From Dimorphilus gyrociliatus (lineage: Eukaryota; Annelida; Polychaeta; Dinophilidae): a stretch of 46,350 nucleotides of DNA. Shown piece after piece: positions 24,001-33,327 of the stretch. The position numbers and the translations under genes were made by a program. The DNA lies in the NCBI GenBank assembly GCA_904063045.1, contig CAJFCJ010000109.1, positions 1 to 46,350 on the forward strand. Reading direction: 5' to 3'. The notes under the pieces are model-generated. The model did no database searches, was not told the origin of the DNA, and saw nothing but the letters and a program-made list of their open reading frames with translations. Each line of letters opens with the position of its first letter. The stretch's first letter is position 1.

Positions 24001-25330
24001 TTGACTTCTTTAATTGAATTGGATTTTGTTACTTTAGTTAAAAAGAAAAAGTATGAATAATTTTGGCAGTTTTATTTCTTTTATTGTTTTACTATTTTTA
24101 AATTTTTCAAAGCATTTGACAGTAATTTTTTGAATGTCTGTAACATATGTTCTAGTATGCTGTTCATAGTAGCATCCTTCTACTCTTTTCTTCTTCCTAT
24201 AGCAACCTTTCATTTTGAAGGATGATCCCTAAATAATCAATATTTATTGCTAATTTAATAATGTCTAGAGACAAAGGAAAGAAAAGAAAACAAAAAAGAG
24301 ATTATACTTGAAATGTCACGTTTACACTTGAACAACTTTTCACATAGTGATTGTCAAGTATTTTCAGGCAAATGAAGATGCAGGCATCTTCCCTTGTAAC
24401 ACTGGAATCAAAATAGGGTGGAAATATTTTTAATGCTTTTGTTACAAAATAATATGTTTCCAATGGATTAAAATTATAGGTTGATAAATGGAAGAAAGGA
24501 TGAAGATTGTTCAATTCTTTTCCTTGAATTATTGAAAAATCTGAGGAAATGTATATAAATTTTAGTTGATTTTCTCTCTCTCTCCCTCTCTCTCTCTCTT
24601 GTACCATTCATCTCATCATTTGAGCACAGTTGGTGACTAATTCCATCCTGTTCAACATTAACCTTGCTTCTAATTGTTCCATTGTCATTATCCAATAATA
24701 AAATCATCTTTCTACTAAATGAAACTCTATTCAAATTGCTTTTGTTGCTCAATGTAAATAGAGATTTTTCGCAAAGATAACTCTTTAATCTCTCCGAATT
24801 TTGAATTTTGTAAGCAATTCCATTCAAAATTGAATAGAGCGTAAAGATATTCTTCTTCTTTACTAAACCAAAATAATCTGAAAAAGAAAGAGAAAGGGAT
24901 GGATGAGAATTACTTTTTACCTTTAAAAATAAAAATTCAACAGCTAACAATCAGTTTGAAATTTAAAGCATTTTAAGATAATTTTACTGCAAGTAATAGA
25001 TGAATTTTCAAATTTTGTATCATTATTTTCCATTATCCAATAAACGCAGACTTTTTCGCCAACCTTTCCAAAGGCAATTATCGAATAATACGGATTGTAT
25101 CCAAAATATTCGCATAGAATATTTTCAAATGAATTCTTGTATAGAAATTTTATTGGAAATTTTTCACTCGTTTCAGTTTTATTAAAAGTAACTAGGCCTA
25201 AAACATATTGCCGAGTTTCGTTTTTTATATCATAGAATACATTTCCCCGAGGACGTCTATTAAAATGAAAAGTCAAATTTAATGATGCCATTGACAATCC
25301 AAAGAGAAGATAGTTGGAAATTTTTCTCAT
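18076..25330 (-). CDS. SRCR-CLECT-LDLa-LRR-7TM receptor
   Basis: A large multi-exon receptor. Exon 1 (25330-24949) has the signal peptide MRKISNYLLFGLSMASLNL. Further inferred exons include 24877-24605, 24540-24308, 24228-24093, from 24031, from 23472, from 22986, and from about 22505. They encode diverged scavenger-receptor-cysteine-rich-like modules with the recurring LC-x-x-LGY, LCEYFGY or ICSFFGF motif. A C-type-lectin-like module (YDTCYSFYTIKKK) is at about 22150-21842. LDLa modules occupy 21079-19850 (for example CNYNNDCLDGSDELHC). About six LRRs and TM1-TM5 are in the exon 19945-18640. TM5-TM6 (NFLLWIPISTTG) is at 18560-18290 and TM7 (FNSILNPILLTI) at 18234-18076. The DRY motif is replaced by IRH. 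The family couples extracellular ligand binding to G proteins, and relaxin receptors are the known vertebrate members. The ligand is unknown. No inactivating break is evident, though the middle exons are not all resolved. Confidence 0.72.
20717..20804. repeat. short fold-back sequence in a receptor intron
   Basis: CCTTTTCAGCCTAGTTG near 20718 is matched on the opposite strand by ACCTTTTCAGCCTATCC ending near 20804. A second short inverted pair, ACCTAAAAGTAGCC near 20590 and GGCCACTTTTAGGACA near 20643, lies just upstream. These may be small MITE relics in the intron between LDLa exons. Confidence 0.4.
21179..21324. repeat. fold-back (MITE-like) element, family 2
   Basis: The left arm reads ATTGGAGGAAGGAGAAAAAC then TTCCATTAACTTGAAGTTTTACC. 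The right arm on the other strand reads GTTGGAGATGGGAAAAACTC then ACTTCCATTTCAAAGTTTTACC. The arms are about 43 bases each around a GC-rich middle containing CCCTAACCGCGGCC. It lies in the receptor gene between the lectin-like and LDLa exons, so it is intronic. Confidence 0.6.
23152..23162 (+). repeat. C11 homopolymer
   Basis: Eleven consecutive C bases lie in an intron of the receptor gene, in a segment with TTAGGG-like scraps (near 23035-23110). Unusual for such AT-rich DNA. Confidence 0.8.
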
Positions 25331-26375
25331 TTTTCCAGAATGGAGTTTTTTGAGATAAAAAGAGAAAAGAAAAAAAATTCGACTAAACGCTTTATAGAAA
25401 TTAAAATTTTTATTACGCAGGAGAATGCAATTTAATCTTCCATCTTTTGTTCAATAAATCATTACTTTTCTCATTCACCTTAAACATATTTTATGTCCGA
25501 TACGTTTTTATTAGGTTAACTTTTTATTAATTTTTTAAACAACTAGTTTTCTTATACTATATTTAAATAAAACCGGAAGTTCATTCAGTTGAAATCTTGA
25601 AAATTTTTCTACCAATTTGCTATTCCGTTTATAGTAAAATCTTTTATTGAAAATGACTTAGGAAAGGTCAATGATATGGGTTAGGGTTAGGGTATTTTTT
25701 TTCAATTTCTGTTGTATCCCAACTATGGTGTTATTATAAAGATGTCAGCATCAATTTGAAAGTACAAATCAATTACTGTATTTCTCTGTTATGCAACAGA
25801 TCATTTAATCTAATTTCTCCTTTATCAGAAATGATTTTTCTTTTCTTACAATAGACCATTTTCAAAAGATTTGATAGTAGCGCCATCTATAGAGAAAATT
25901 CTAATTTTTTTATTCTAAAGTTTTCTTTCAATATCTGATTTCTAAATATGAATATATGATGAATACAGAGAATATATTTGAATTGATATTAAATACTTTT
26001 CTTTTGTTGTCCTGAGAATATCGTTTTCACATTTACAGGTTCTATTCTTTATAAAAAAGGTATATATATATATATATATAGGCTTATATAGTATTTAATT
26101 TTATTGATGTTTTATTTCTGTAAAAAGAAACAATTTTTAGATTTCTACAACATACAAAATAGAAAATGGATGTATAGCATATTTACAAGAGAGTTCACAA
26201 TGAATCTTATCAAGTCTTTACAAAAGATATAGAGAATTTTGATTGTATATGTTTAAATGTTTATATTGTAATTTCTACTGATTATTTTGGGTCTAAATCA
26301 ATCATTAACAATAATAAATATATTGCATTTTTAACAAAATCAAGAAATATTGAAATAAGAAAAAGAGAAAATTGG
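25331..26375. other. intergenic stretch upstream of the receptor
   Basis: No exon recognised. It holds GGGTTAGGGTTAGGGTATTT at about 25679 (a scrap of the MITE-like family), a CTCF-like motif at 25875-25894 and a (TA)n microsatellite at about 26061-26081. The promoter of the minus-strand receptor should lie near the left end. Confidence 0.45.
25875..25894 (-). promoter_or_regulatory. CTCF-like binding motif
   Basis: On the minus strand the site reads CTCTATAGATGGCGCTACTA. The TAGATGGCGCTA core matches the CTCF core. It is 545 bases upstream of the receptor's start codon, in the same orientation and at a similar distance as the site at 13959-13978 relative to its gene. Confidence 0.38.
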
Positions 26376-27604
26376 ATGAAATGTATAATAACTTGCTATA
26401 AGCCTAACTACACAAAATATTTATATAAATTATTGCCATTGTCTTATTTCTATTTCAACATTCTACAACAAAACAATAATGAAGAGATTCTATGCCATAA
26501 ATTTGGACAAATTTATTTACCATACACAATTTCATATTTAAACCAAAAGGCATTTTCTCTTGTAAATATTGAGAATATTTTTGCAATGGTATTTATGATT
26601 GTCCAAATGGAGTTGATGAAACATTTTGTACAAATTTTACATGTTCAACGAATTGCAATTGTACTCAGTCTTCTATTGTAATTTGTAAAAATTCAATTGG
26701 CTCTTTAAATGAAATTTTACAATTAAATATTTTTAAAATAGTTGAATTTTTCCAATTTAAACAATTTCTTACCATTAAATTAGAAAGAAAAATTTATTTA
26801 ATTACTAGTTTAACATTACAAAATGGCGGATTGGGTATTAATATTCAAAGGAATTTCTTTCATTCAATCATCAATCTTATCATATTGAGGTTGAATAATA
26901 TAAAACTGGAGTATGAAAATGGCAATTCTCTATTCTTAGCCTTACCAAAATACTTACAATAATTAAGCTTAAGAGAGAATTCATAAAAAAAATAGATAAA
27001 CTCCTTTTTGCAAATAATTTAAAGAATTTAAAATATTTGGATTTATCTGGAAATTTATTATCATTTCTAGATTTCAAACACTTTGCACATATATAAAATT
27101 TAAGTTCATTAAACATAAGTTTTAATAGAATCCATAGTATTGAAAATCCAAATTTTTCATTTAAATTGCTGTTGCAGGAAAACATTTAAAAGAGATTTAA
27201 ACATTCAAATTTTAAATATTATTTAAAATTTAAAATTAGACAAATTTTTTGTTGGTAGTAATATAATTTGTTGTCAATTGAAAAACTTTACAACATGTTT
27301 CAATACAAAACAAACATTGTATTCTTGTAAAATAAGTGAGATTTCTAAAAATATTCTGCTTGTCCTCTCATTACTTAATATATTATTATTAATATTTTTC
27401 CTTTGTATTGTATTTTACACAAAATTTCTACATAATTTTCAAATAATTTCTATATTCAAATACACATTTATAATGATAAATGGTGTACATCTATTGACCT
27501 ATTTATTAGGAATAATTTGTAATTTTAAACTTAGAGATTATAATAAATCAATTTTTCAAAATAATTCAATTGTCTTTTATACAATTTACTTTTATTCTTT
27601 TTAA
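26376..27604 (+). pseudogene. LDLa-LRR-7TM receptor pseudogene
   Basis: Pieces of the receptor family appear in order on the plus strand but in several frames. An LDLa end with CNGIYDCPNGVDETFC is near 26590. A cysteine-rich cap, CSTNCNCTQSSIVIC, is near 26645. LRRs include LKNLKYLDLSGNLL near 27020, then an in-frame stop, then LSSLNISFNRIHSIENPNF near 27100. A TM1-TM2-like hydrophobic stretch starts near 27340. Stops after KYLQ near 26960 and after HFAHI near 27095 break the LRR region, and no TM3-TM7 follows. This is a decayed duplicate of the receptor at 18.1-25.3 kb, in opposite orientation and close to its 5' end. Confidence 0.7.
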
Positions 27605-27984
27605 TTGGTTATAAACTAATCTATAGATTTTTTGCCATACTTTTCAAAGTTTTTGAAAAATTGAATATCAATATCTTATAACTGTTTTATTTTTTATTTC
27701 ATTCCTTAATTTACCTTTTCGAAAATATCCATCAATTTCTTCAATTATTTCAAAAAATTAAGGTACAGCTTTAGGGTCAAGGTTAACATAAAAAAAATTT
27801 ACCACCATTCCTATTTATTTTTAGGTTACTGATTGAAAAGAAATCTACTGAAGAGATTATTTTTCAAGGTTAAATTTTTCTATATTTTTTGTTGAATCAT
27901 TAAAAGAATACATATTTTTGAAATTTTTTCATACACTAATGTACTTTGTTGTATTGTAATTTTTTTTGTTGTAATCTAATTCTT
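27605..27984. other. AT-rich spacer
   Basis: No gene recognised. A TTAGGGTCAAGGTTAAC scrap near 27771 resembles the interior of the MITE-like family. Confidence 0.4.
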
Positions 27985-28623
27985 CTAAATCTTTTGTATC
28001 AATATAAAAGCATTTAAGCATAGCTCTTTTTCAAATTTTCTTCTATATTGCTTAAGTTCATTGTCTCCTTCTTTCCTTTCATTATCAAAAAATATTTCTG
28101 CTCTCTTTGCCAATTTAATATATTGGTTAACTGAGTTAATCTTTCCATCTTTTTCCACATGGTTTACAATTTTTCCTTTTAGACCATTCCTGAATATACT
28201 TAAGAGTTGAAGCTCTCTAACTCTTTCAGTAACACAAGCCATTTCATTGGTAATGAATGGTAGGAATTTCTCCACAAGTTCTTTACTTCTTCTAACAAAA
28301 CTTTGAACAGTTTCATCATTAAACTGTTTCAATCTATCAATATCTTTCTTATAAGCCATAGGATCTGGATTAAATTCTTCATCCAATGCATCCCAAATTT
28401 CATTTTCATTTGCCATGGAAGGTAAACTTTCAATTACATCTCTGGCTCTTCCAGTTGTGTATTTTCTCAGCATTCGAATTCTCTTTTCATCTGTGTCCCA
28501 AAGGTTTAATTCACAAGCAGTTTGAAAGTTCCTCTTAAAGGCCCAAGTATCTTTGCTACCAGAATAGGGTCTCAGCAAAGTAGTATTAGGTTTCTCATTA
28601 GCATCAATTAGAAGACTTGCAAT
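27985..28623 (-). mobile_element. gag-like ORF of an LTR retrotransposon, isolated
   Basis: The minus-strand frame encodes about 200 residues of a retrotransposon gag-type capsid region: PYSGSKDTWAFKRNFQTACE, then RARDVIESLPS, a WDALDEEF segment, and a long helical part with FVRRSKELVEKFLPF. The frame stops at 27985 before any CCHC zinc knuckle, and I find no protease, reverse transcriptase or integrase text nearby. The frame extends upstream of the first apparent start to about 28623 without a methionine. It is either a fragment of a Ty3-type element or a co-opted gag gene. It lies between two receptor pseudogenes. Confidence 0.6.
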
Positions 28624-29312
28624 TGTCTTTCATCTTCTAAATAATAGTTGCATTTCGAAGGTTGAAGAGTTGAATAAGATGTAACAATTTTAATAGGACA
28701 AGTCGAACAATGCAGAAAACATAGGGATTATATGTTTGACCGTTTTTTATATTCTACTTTTAAAAATAATAATGAATTGTTCTACTAAACAAGTTTAGCA
28801 TCAACATATAAGGAGGAAGCATATTGGATTATTATGCTATTAGCAATATTGTATATACAATACTGCATAATAGTATCTAAGACTTGAAATAAGTATAATT
28901 ATCAATTAAGTAAAGTCAATTTAGCTGCATTCAGAATTTGTAATATTCAAGTTAAGTTGTAAATTACAATATTTAGCTTCAAATAGTTTGCCACGCCTTG
29001 TACAGGCGCCGCCCTACACAAAAGTAAGTCAAGCCTGCTTATCTCTATCTACACTATCAGTACAGAGCAATACTAGTTTAATACCACTTGTCTATTGCAG
29101 AATAGAGCTGACGAATGTATTGTGCCTATGTGTACAATTGTTTTATATTTTTTAATTTTTCCAAATATTTAAGTTTTTTTATTTTTTAATAACAGCATTT
29201 TCTTTTGATTGTCGATGTACCTTGTATTGTAATTGTAGAAATTTCTGCTTCTTCACAACAGTATTCGTACTCTTGAATCATTTATCAACTCACCAAAGTA
29301 CTGTTCCTAATA
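28624..29312. other. non-coding stretch
   Basis: No exon recognised. The part near 29000-29110 (GCCACGCCTTGTACAGGCGC) has higher GC than the surroundings and may be the end of the neighbouring retroelement, but no repeat partner is seen in the window. Confidence 0.35.
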
Positions 29313-29890
29313 GAACTTTTTAAGTTTGTCCACAATCTTATGTATATGATGGTAAGGTTGATTGTTATTCAGGCATTGATGAAAACCATGAATATGATTC
29401 AGATAGTTACATACATAATTCATGTAATAAATACAAATATTCTGATAAGAATTGCTCATTCAAAACTTCATCACTTGGATTTTCACTTACAAATATGTTT
29501 CTTCAAAAAGAATTGTCCTGATGGAAGTGATAAACTTTTGTATCCAACTCCAACAATTCAACACATCCATTGTCAGCTAATTCACATCTTTCAAATGGTT
29601 TGTGGCGACTCTTCAAAGACTTGCCAAAGTGTAGACCTAGGCAATGCAACTTTTGAAAATGTACAATATTTGAAATTAATAAAATTCATTGGTGAAGTAA
29701 TAAAAAATGTGACTATTCCCAAAATTCTCAATTATATATCAGCTTTGATTACAACTGCTGGATGTATCTTTTAATAAAAAGTTGGTGTCTTTAAAGAGAG
29801 ATGATTTTGAAAATGTTCCAAACTTACAGAGATTATTCATTGTCAAGTGTAAATTGAGAATATTGGAGGAAAACATCTTTGAGCCTCTTA
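29313..29890 (+). pseudogene. LDLa-LRR receptor pseudogene
   Basis: Plus-strand text in shifting frames includes an LDLa-like YVYDGKVDCYSGIDE near 29335 and KNCPDGSDKLLYP near 29513. A cap-like segment with GDSSKTCQ follows, then an LRR reading FENVPNLQRLFIVKCKLRIL near 29805, ending at a stop near 29902. Frame changes separate the pieces, and no 7TM follows. It is another decayed member of the receptor family. Confidence 0.6.
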
Positions 29891-29902
29891 GGGGTAAATA
29901 AA

Positions 29903-30510
29903 AAAAAATAAACAAAAAATATTTCTCATGATAATTTCTATATTTTGAATATTGAAAATCTTATTATTTATGTTATTTAGTGAATATCAAAAGTTTATAT
30001 AAATTGTTGAAGAATTAGTTATAATTTTCATATAGGTAGCCATGTTTAGTGTTTGGTTAACTTCTAAAAAATGATGTTGTACCACTTCTTACATTTTGCT
30101 TTATACAGTGAACAAAGGTATGGATTGAAATCCCTACGACAGCTGGACATATAGGAGTAATATTTTCGTGTCGTGACTGGAAAGAAAATATGTCATTATT
30201 CAAATATTTTTTTGAAATAGGTTACATTACCCTTTTTTGTTGTAAAAAAATTGACCCTGCTCTAAATGTCAACAAGTGTCCATTGTGCCTGCTGGTCTTG
30301 TTGGTAATCTAAAAAGGAATCTCATATTGGTGTCACTTCAAAAGTTACCATTAACTGATGGTGGACACCAATATGGAAATTGTAATTCATTGGAATAGAT
30401 CACTTCAACATTAACACTTTTAGGATAGCTCCTATATGTCTTTATCCTATGACCAAGAACATAGAGAAAACATGATACAGCTGTCAATGTAATTAGTGTC
30501 CAAAATACCC
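29903..30510. other. non-coding stretch
   Basis: No gene recognised. A short inverted pair occurs at about 30323-30383: ATATTGGTGTCACTTCAAAA against GATGGTGGACACCAATATGG on the other strand. Confidence 0.35.
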
Positions 30511-30732
30511 TTAGAAAGAGTTAAAGTAATGTAAAATTTTGAATTGTTTGTAAGGTTGTAGTCTATTTATATTTTCATACCTTCTTAACGAATTTTTTCC
30601 ACCTGTAATGTACTTTACACCATGGAATGCCGTGTCCGTATTGTTTGGGATTTTAAGAGAATATTTCTCTTCCACAATGTTTAAATCAATTGAAAAAAGG
30701 TTTTGAAAATATTCCAATTTTTTAACTAACAA
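30511..30732 (-). CDS. possible exon, duplicate 1 of an unknown module
   Basis: The minus-strand frame contains KIPNNTDTAFHGVKYITGG followed by a basic, aromatic tail and a stop. A similar text, RINNSTSTARFHGVKAFAGG, is encoded at about 30893-30985. The shared N-N-x-T-x-T-A-x-FHGVK-x-GG pattern shows a tandem duplication of one exon. I do not recognise the module. Both lie just 3' of the PAN/discoidin-like gene at 31082-31997 on the same strand and could be its downstream exons. Confidence 0.35.
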   Translation of the reverse strand: MLVKKLEYFQNLFSIDLNIVEEKYSLKIPNNTDTAFHGVKYITGGKNSLRRYENINRLQPYKQFKILHYFNSF

Positions 30733-30892
30733 TCATTCAGATTCGCAATGTCAAGGACAATTTTCTTTTCTAATTAACAGTGTTTGTTTGTTACTCAATT
30801 TATTACGATATAGAAAATTGTCAAAGACAAACAATAAGAATTAGTAATTTTAAAATGTCGCGTTCTATGGAATATTTATAGCTCTCCACCTG

Positions 30893-30985
30893 CAAAAGCC
30901 TTTACGCCATGAAATCGAGCAGTTGAGGTAGAGTTGTTGATTCTGGAGAATGCTAATTTCACTTCATACAGTGCGTGTATAAATG
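30893..30985 (-). CDS. possible exon, duplicate 2 of an unknown module
   Basis: It encodes YEVKLAFSRINNSTSTARFH and continues GVKAFAGGEL before a stop. It matches the module at 30511-30732. No splice sites could be assigned with confidence. Confidence 0.3.
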
Positions 30986-31081
30986 CGAATCTTTTTCAAT
31001 TGGTATTGGTTGAAGAGCCTAGTGAAATCTATTCTCTAATGAATCAATATGTTTGTTATGCTTGATGAAATTATTAACACT

Positions 31082-31533
31082 TCAAACAATTTTCTCATTT
31101 CGACATAATAAATTTTCACCAGTGGTATTCATTTGGAAAGTTCTACTTTCTCTATTGGCAGTTGACCTAGGAAATCTTACTTTTAAAGATTGTCTTTTGC
31201 TAGCGTGACAAGTATCTGTTTGGTTATCAAACATAACATGAGATCGGTGAAAAGTTACGGAACCAGTTGACTCGTCATTAACCTTATTACCAATAATACA
31301 GATATTTTTCTTGTATTCTTTCGTCTTTTCCGCCAAATTGGCAAACTATTGAATTTGAAACAAACCTACTTGTTTACTTACTTTTAGTCTAATAATGCTA
31401 CCAATGTATATAAGACTTTTGCCATTGTCTAATGCTGCTGCAATGGCAATTTCTTTCTCATGTATGGCACGCGCAAGTGACTGTGTGTTGGGTATTCCTC
31501 CCAGAAAACACGTCAATCTGTTATCTACTAAAC

Positions 31534-31568
<35 letters not shown>

Positions 31569-31997
31569 TTAGTCTCTGTTGATATTTGTTTGCATTTGGA
31601 CTTAACGTAACATTGATTAGCCACATTAAATGCAACTGCAACACAGTTATTATGACTTGAACACAATTGCGTGCAATCAGTTGCCGATTTGTTGTTATAT
31701 ACATTAATATTGTTGTTTTCACAATTTTTGTCTACTCGAAGTCTATAGCCAGGTTGTTCCAAACGACTAAGGAAACATCCGTATTCAGGTTCGTAGCATA
31801 TATGTCCCTTAGAGCATGATGATAAACTTTCAGAAGCATCTTGAAAATAGTTTGAAAACATTACAAGTTTTTAATGAATGATTAAGGGAAATCTTACCAC
31901 CAACTTTTAAACGATCATTTCTTGGTATATTCCAGATATTGTCAAGTAAGCAAAAGGAATTTTGCGTTAAAATGGCGAAAATTGTTATTTTTATCAT
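31082..31997 (-). CDS. secreted PAN/discoidin-like protein, paralogue 2
   Basis: I infer exons 31997-31898 (start, donor GTAAGA), 31839-31382 (donor GTAAGT) and 31345-31082. The phases are 1 and 0, the same as in the paralogue at 37.6-39.0 kb. Exon 1 has the signal peptide MIKITIFAILTQNSFC. Exon 2 encodes a cysteine-rich PAN/apple-like domain (CSKGHICYEPEYGCF, then CTQLCSSHNNCVAVAF, then LTCFLGG). Exon 3 has a discoidin-like part with MFDNQTDTCHA. The protein ends earlier than its paralogue, which continues after the matching GENLQC position. A (TA)n run at 31535-31565 sits inside exon 2 and is translated as alternating Tyr-Ile. PAN and discoidin folds bind glycans or proteins outside cells. 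The exact role is unknown. Confidence 0.68.
31535..31565. repeat. (TA)n microsatellite inside a coding exon
   Basis: About 31 bases of TA repeat lie in exon 2 of the PAN-containing gene. In the paralogue the matching place encodes NRLVFHR with no repeat. Confidence 0.85.
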
Positions 31998-32262
31998 TGT
32001 TATTCTCTCTATTGCAGATCAATTATACTCTCCAAATGCACTGACTTTTTATATACTGAGAGAAAACCTGGAATATTTGAAAAATTTACCAATACTAGAC
32101 TTATTTTTCCATATTTAAACTATTTCAGCTAATAAATAATCTAGTGTTTTCGTAAATACTGCAAACTGCCATTTAAGCTGGTCATACTCAATTCACACCT
32201 TACAACTGTTAGTAATTTAGCAGACACTCAAATTTTAACATTGCTAACTGTAGAACTGTGCT

Positions 32263-32415
32263 GATGTAAGCCTAATATCAAATGAATGCGTGGAAAGGGA
32301 TGGATCTACTGTCTGTGTATGTACTGGAAATTTGTGTAATTCATCACCAAAGAATATGCCTAATTGGCTTATGTTTCAAATGTTGTTTTCAGTTCTACTG
32401 TACTTAATGAAGTGA
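32263..32415 (+). CDS. Ly6/quiver-like fragment with GPI-anchor-type tail
   Basis: After a possible acceptor (ACTGTAG) the frame reads NCADVSLISNECVERDGSTV and then CVCTGNLCNSS. This is the C-terminal half of a Ly6/uPAR three-finger domain, which ends C-x-C-x4-CN. A short hydrophilic spacer and a hydrophobic end (MLFSVLLYLMK, stop) follow, as expected for GPI attachment. The N-terminal half with the C-Y-x-C start was not found upstream, so this is a partial gene or relic. Ly6 proteins act at the cell surface, for example on channels or receptors. Confidence 0.5.
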   Translation, partial: DVSLISNECVERDGSTVCVCTGNLCNSSPKNMPNWLMFQMLFSVLLYLMK

Positions 32416-32561
32416 ATTAATACATTGAAACTTCCTTCTGAGAGAAAAAAAAAGACAGTTATCTATTGCGTAATGATTGAAATAGCAAATATTTAAAAGT
32501 TTGAGTAGAAGTAGTATTAGTTAAACTTTCTTTTGGCTTTCCTTCATAATCAAATCTCTAC

Positions 32562-33327
32562 TTAACAAGATAATATCCATTTTATTTCTACCAGTAGAAT
32601 ATGTATTAATACTCTAAATGAGCTCCAATCTAACAGTACTCTTGTAGTCAGGGTTAGAGAGGGGAGAAGTGTATCTCCTTTTATACACATACCAAAGCTT
32701 GGGTTCATTTTGTCAAAGCTTTGCAAAGTCATATCTTTCAAGTTAATATAGAATTGATTACAAGTTTCATTGAATTTTAATGCTGCTGAATTATTATTAT
32801 TATCAATATCTATTTCAAATAATCTCTCCAATTCCTTTAAATGGAATATCTGTAAACTCATTGAAATCTCCATATAACATATTTGCCATTTCAGTTACAT
32901 CAATCCAAAATTGATGGAAATTTTGATCAGGTTTCTTGTATACACTTAGGTGAAAATGTTCCATAAATTTAATGCAAACTGTTTTCATTTTATCCATTTC
33001 ACATATGCTTTTTAGACAATTGTCAAGATTTTGAAGGATAACACTCTTCTTCCTTTCACTTGGTCCAAATAATTTTTCCATAAAATAGTATGGAGAGAGG
33101 TCATTAACTATTTTCACTATTTGAACGATATTTGATGAATTTAGGGCATTTTTCATTCTAGAAAAGTTATATTCAACAGTATTAATGTCATTATTAAGTG
33201 TTTGAATATAATTTTCAAAATTTGAAATATTTGTATTAAAAGTTGAAAATAATTTGAAAATACTTTTAATATTTTGTAAAAGTAAAATAGTTTTTGTTGT
33301 AAAAGGAGAAATAAATTTTTTATTCAA
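32562..33327 (-). CDS. unknown helical, cysteine-containing region after the channel
   Basis: Two overlapping minus-strand frames (33327-32815 and 32873-32562) encode a long helical, asparagine-rich stretch, then CLKSICEMDKMKTVCIKFME, then FHQFWIDVTEMANMLYGDF. After a frame change comes NETCNQFYINLKDMTLQSFD and NPSFGMCIKG. It follows the DEG/ENaC extracellular exon directly, where the second membrane helix is expected but absent. It could be the N-terminal extracellular half of a second, broken channel gene or an unrelated gene. I do not recognise it. Confidence 0.35.

Noticed and set aside
31970-32118. Plus-strand frame starting MAKIVIFIIVILSIADQLYS, which looks like a signal peptide for the Ly6 fragment
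   Set aside because: It is antisense to the signal-peptide exon of the PAN-containing gene, where the minus-strand model has a good donor and a paralogue. Hydrophobic text on both strands is expected there.
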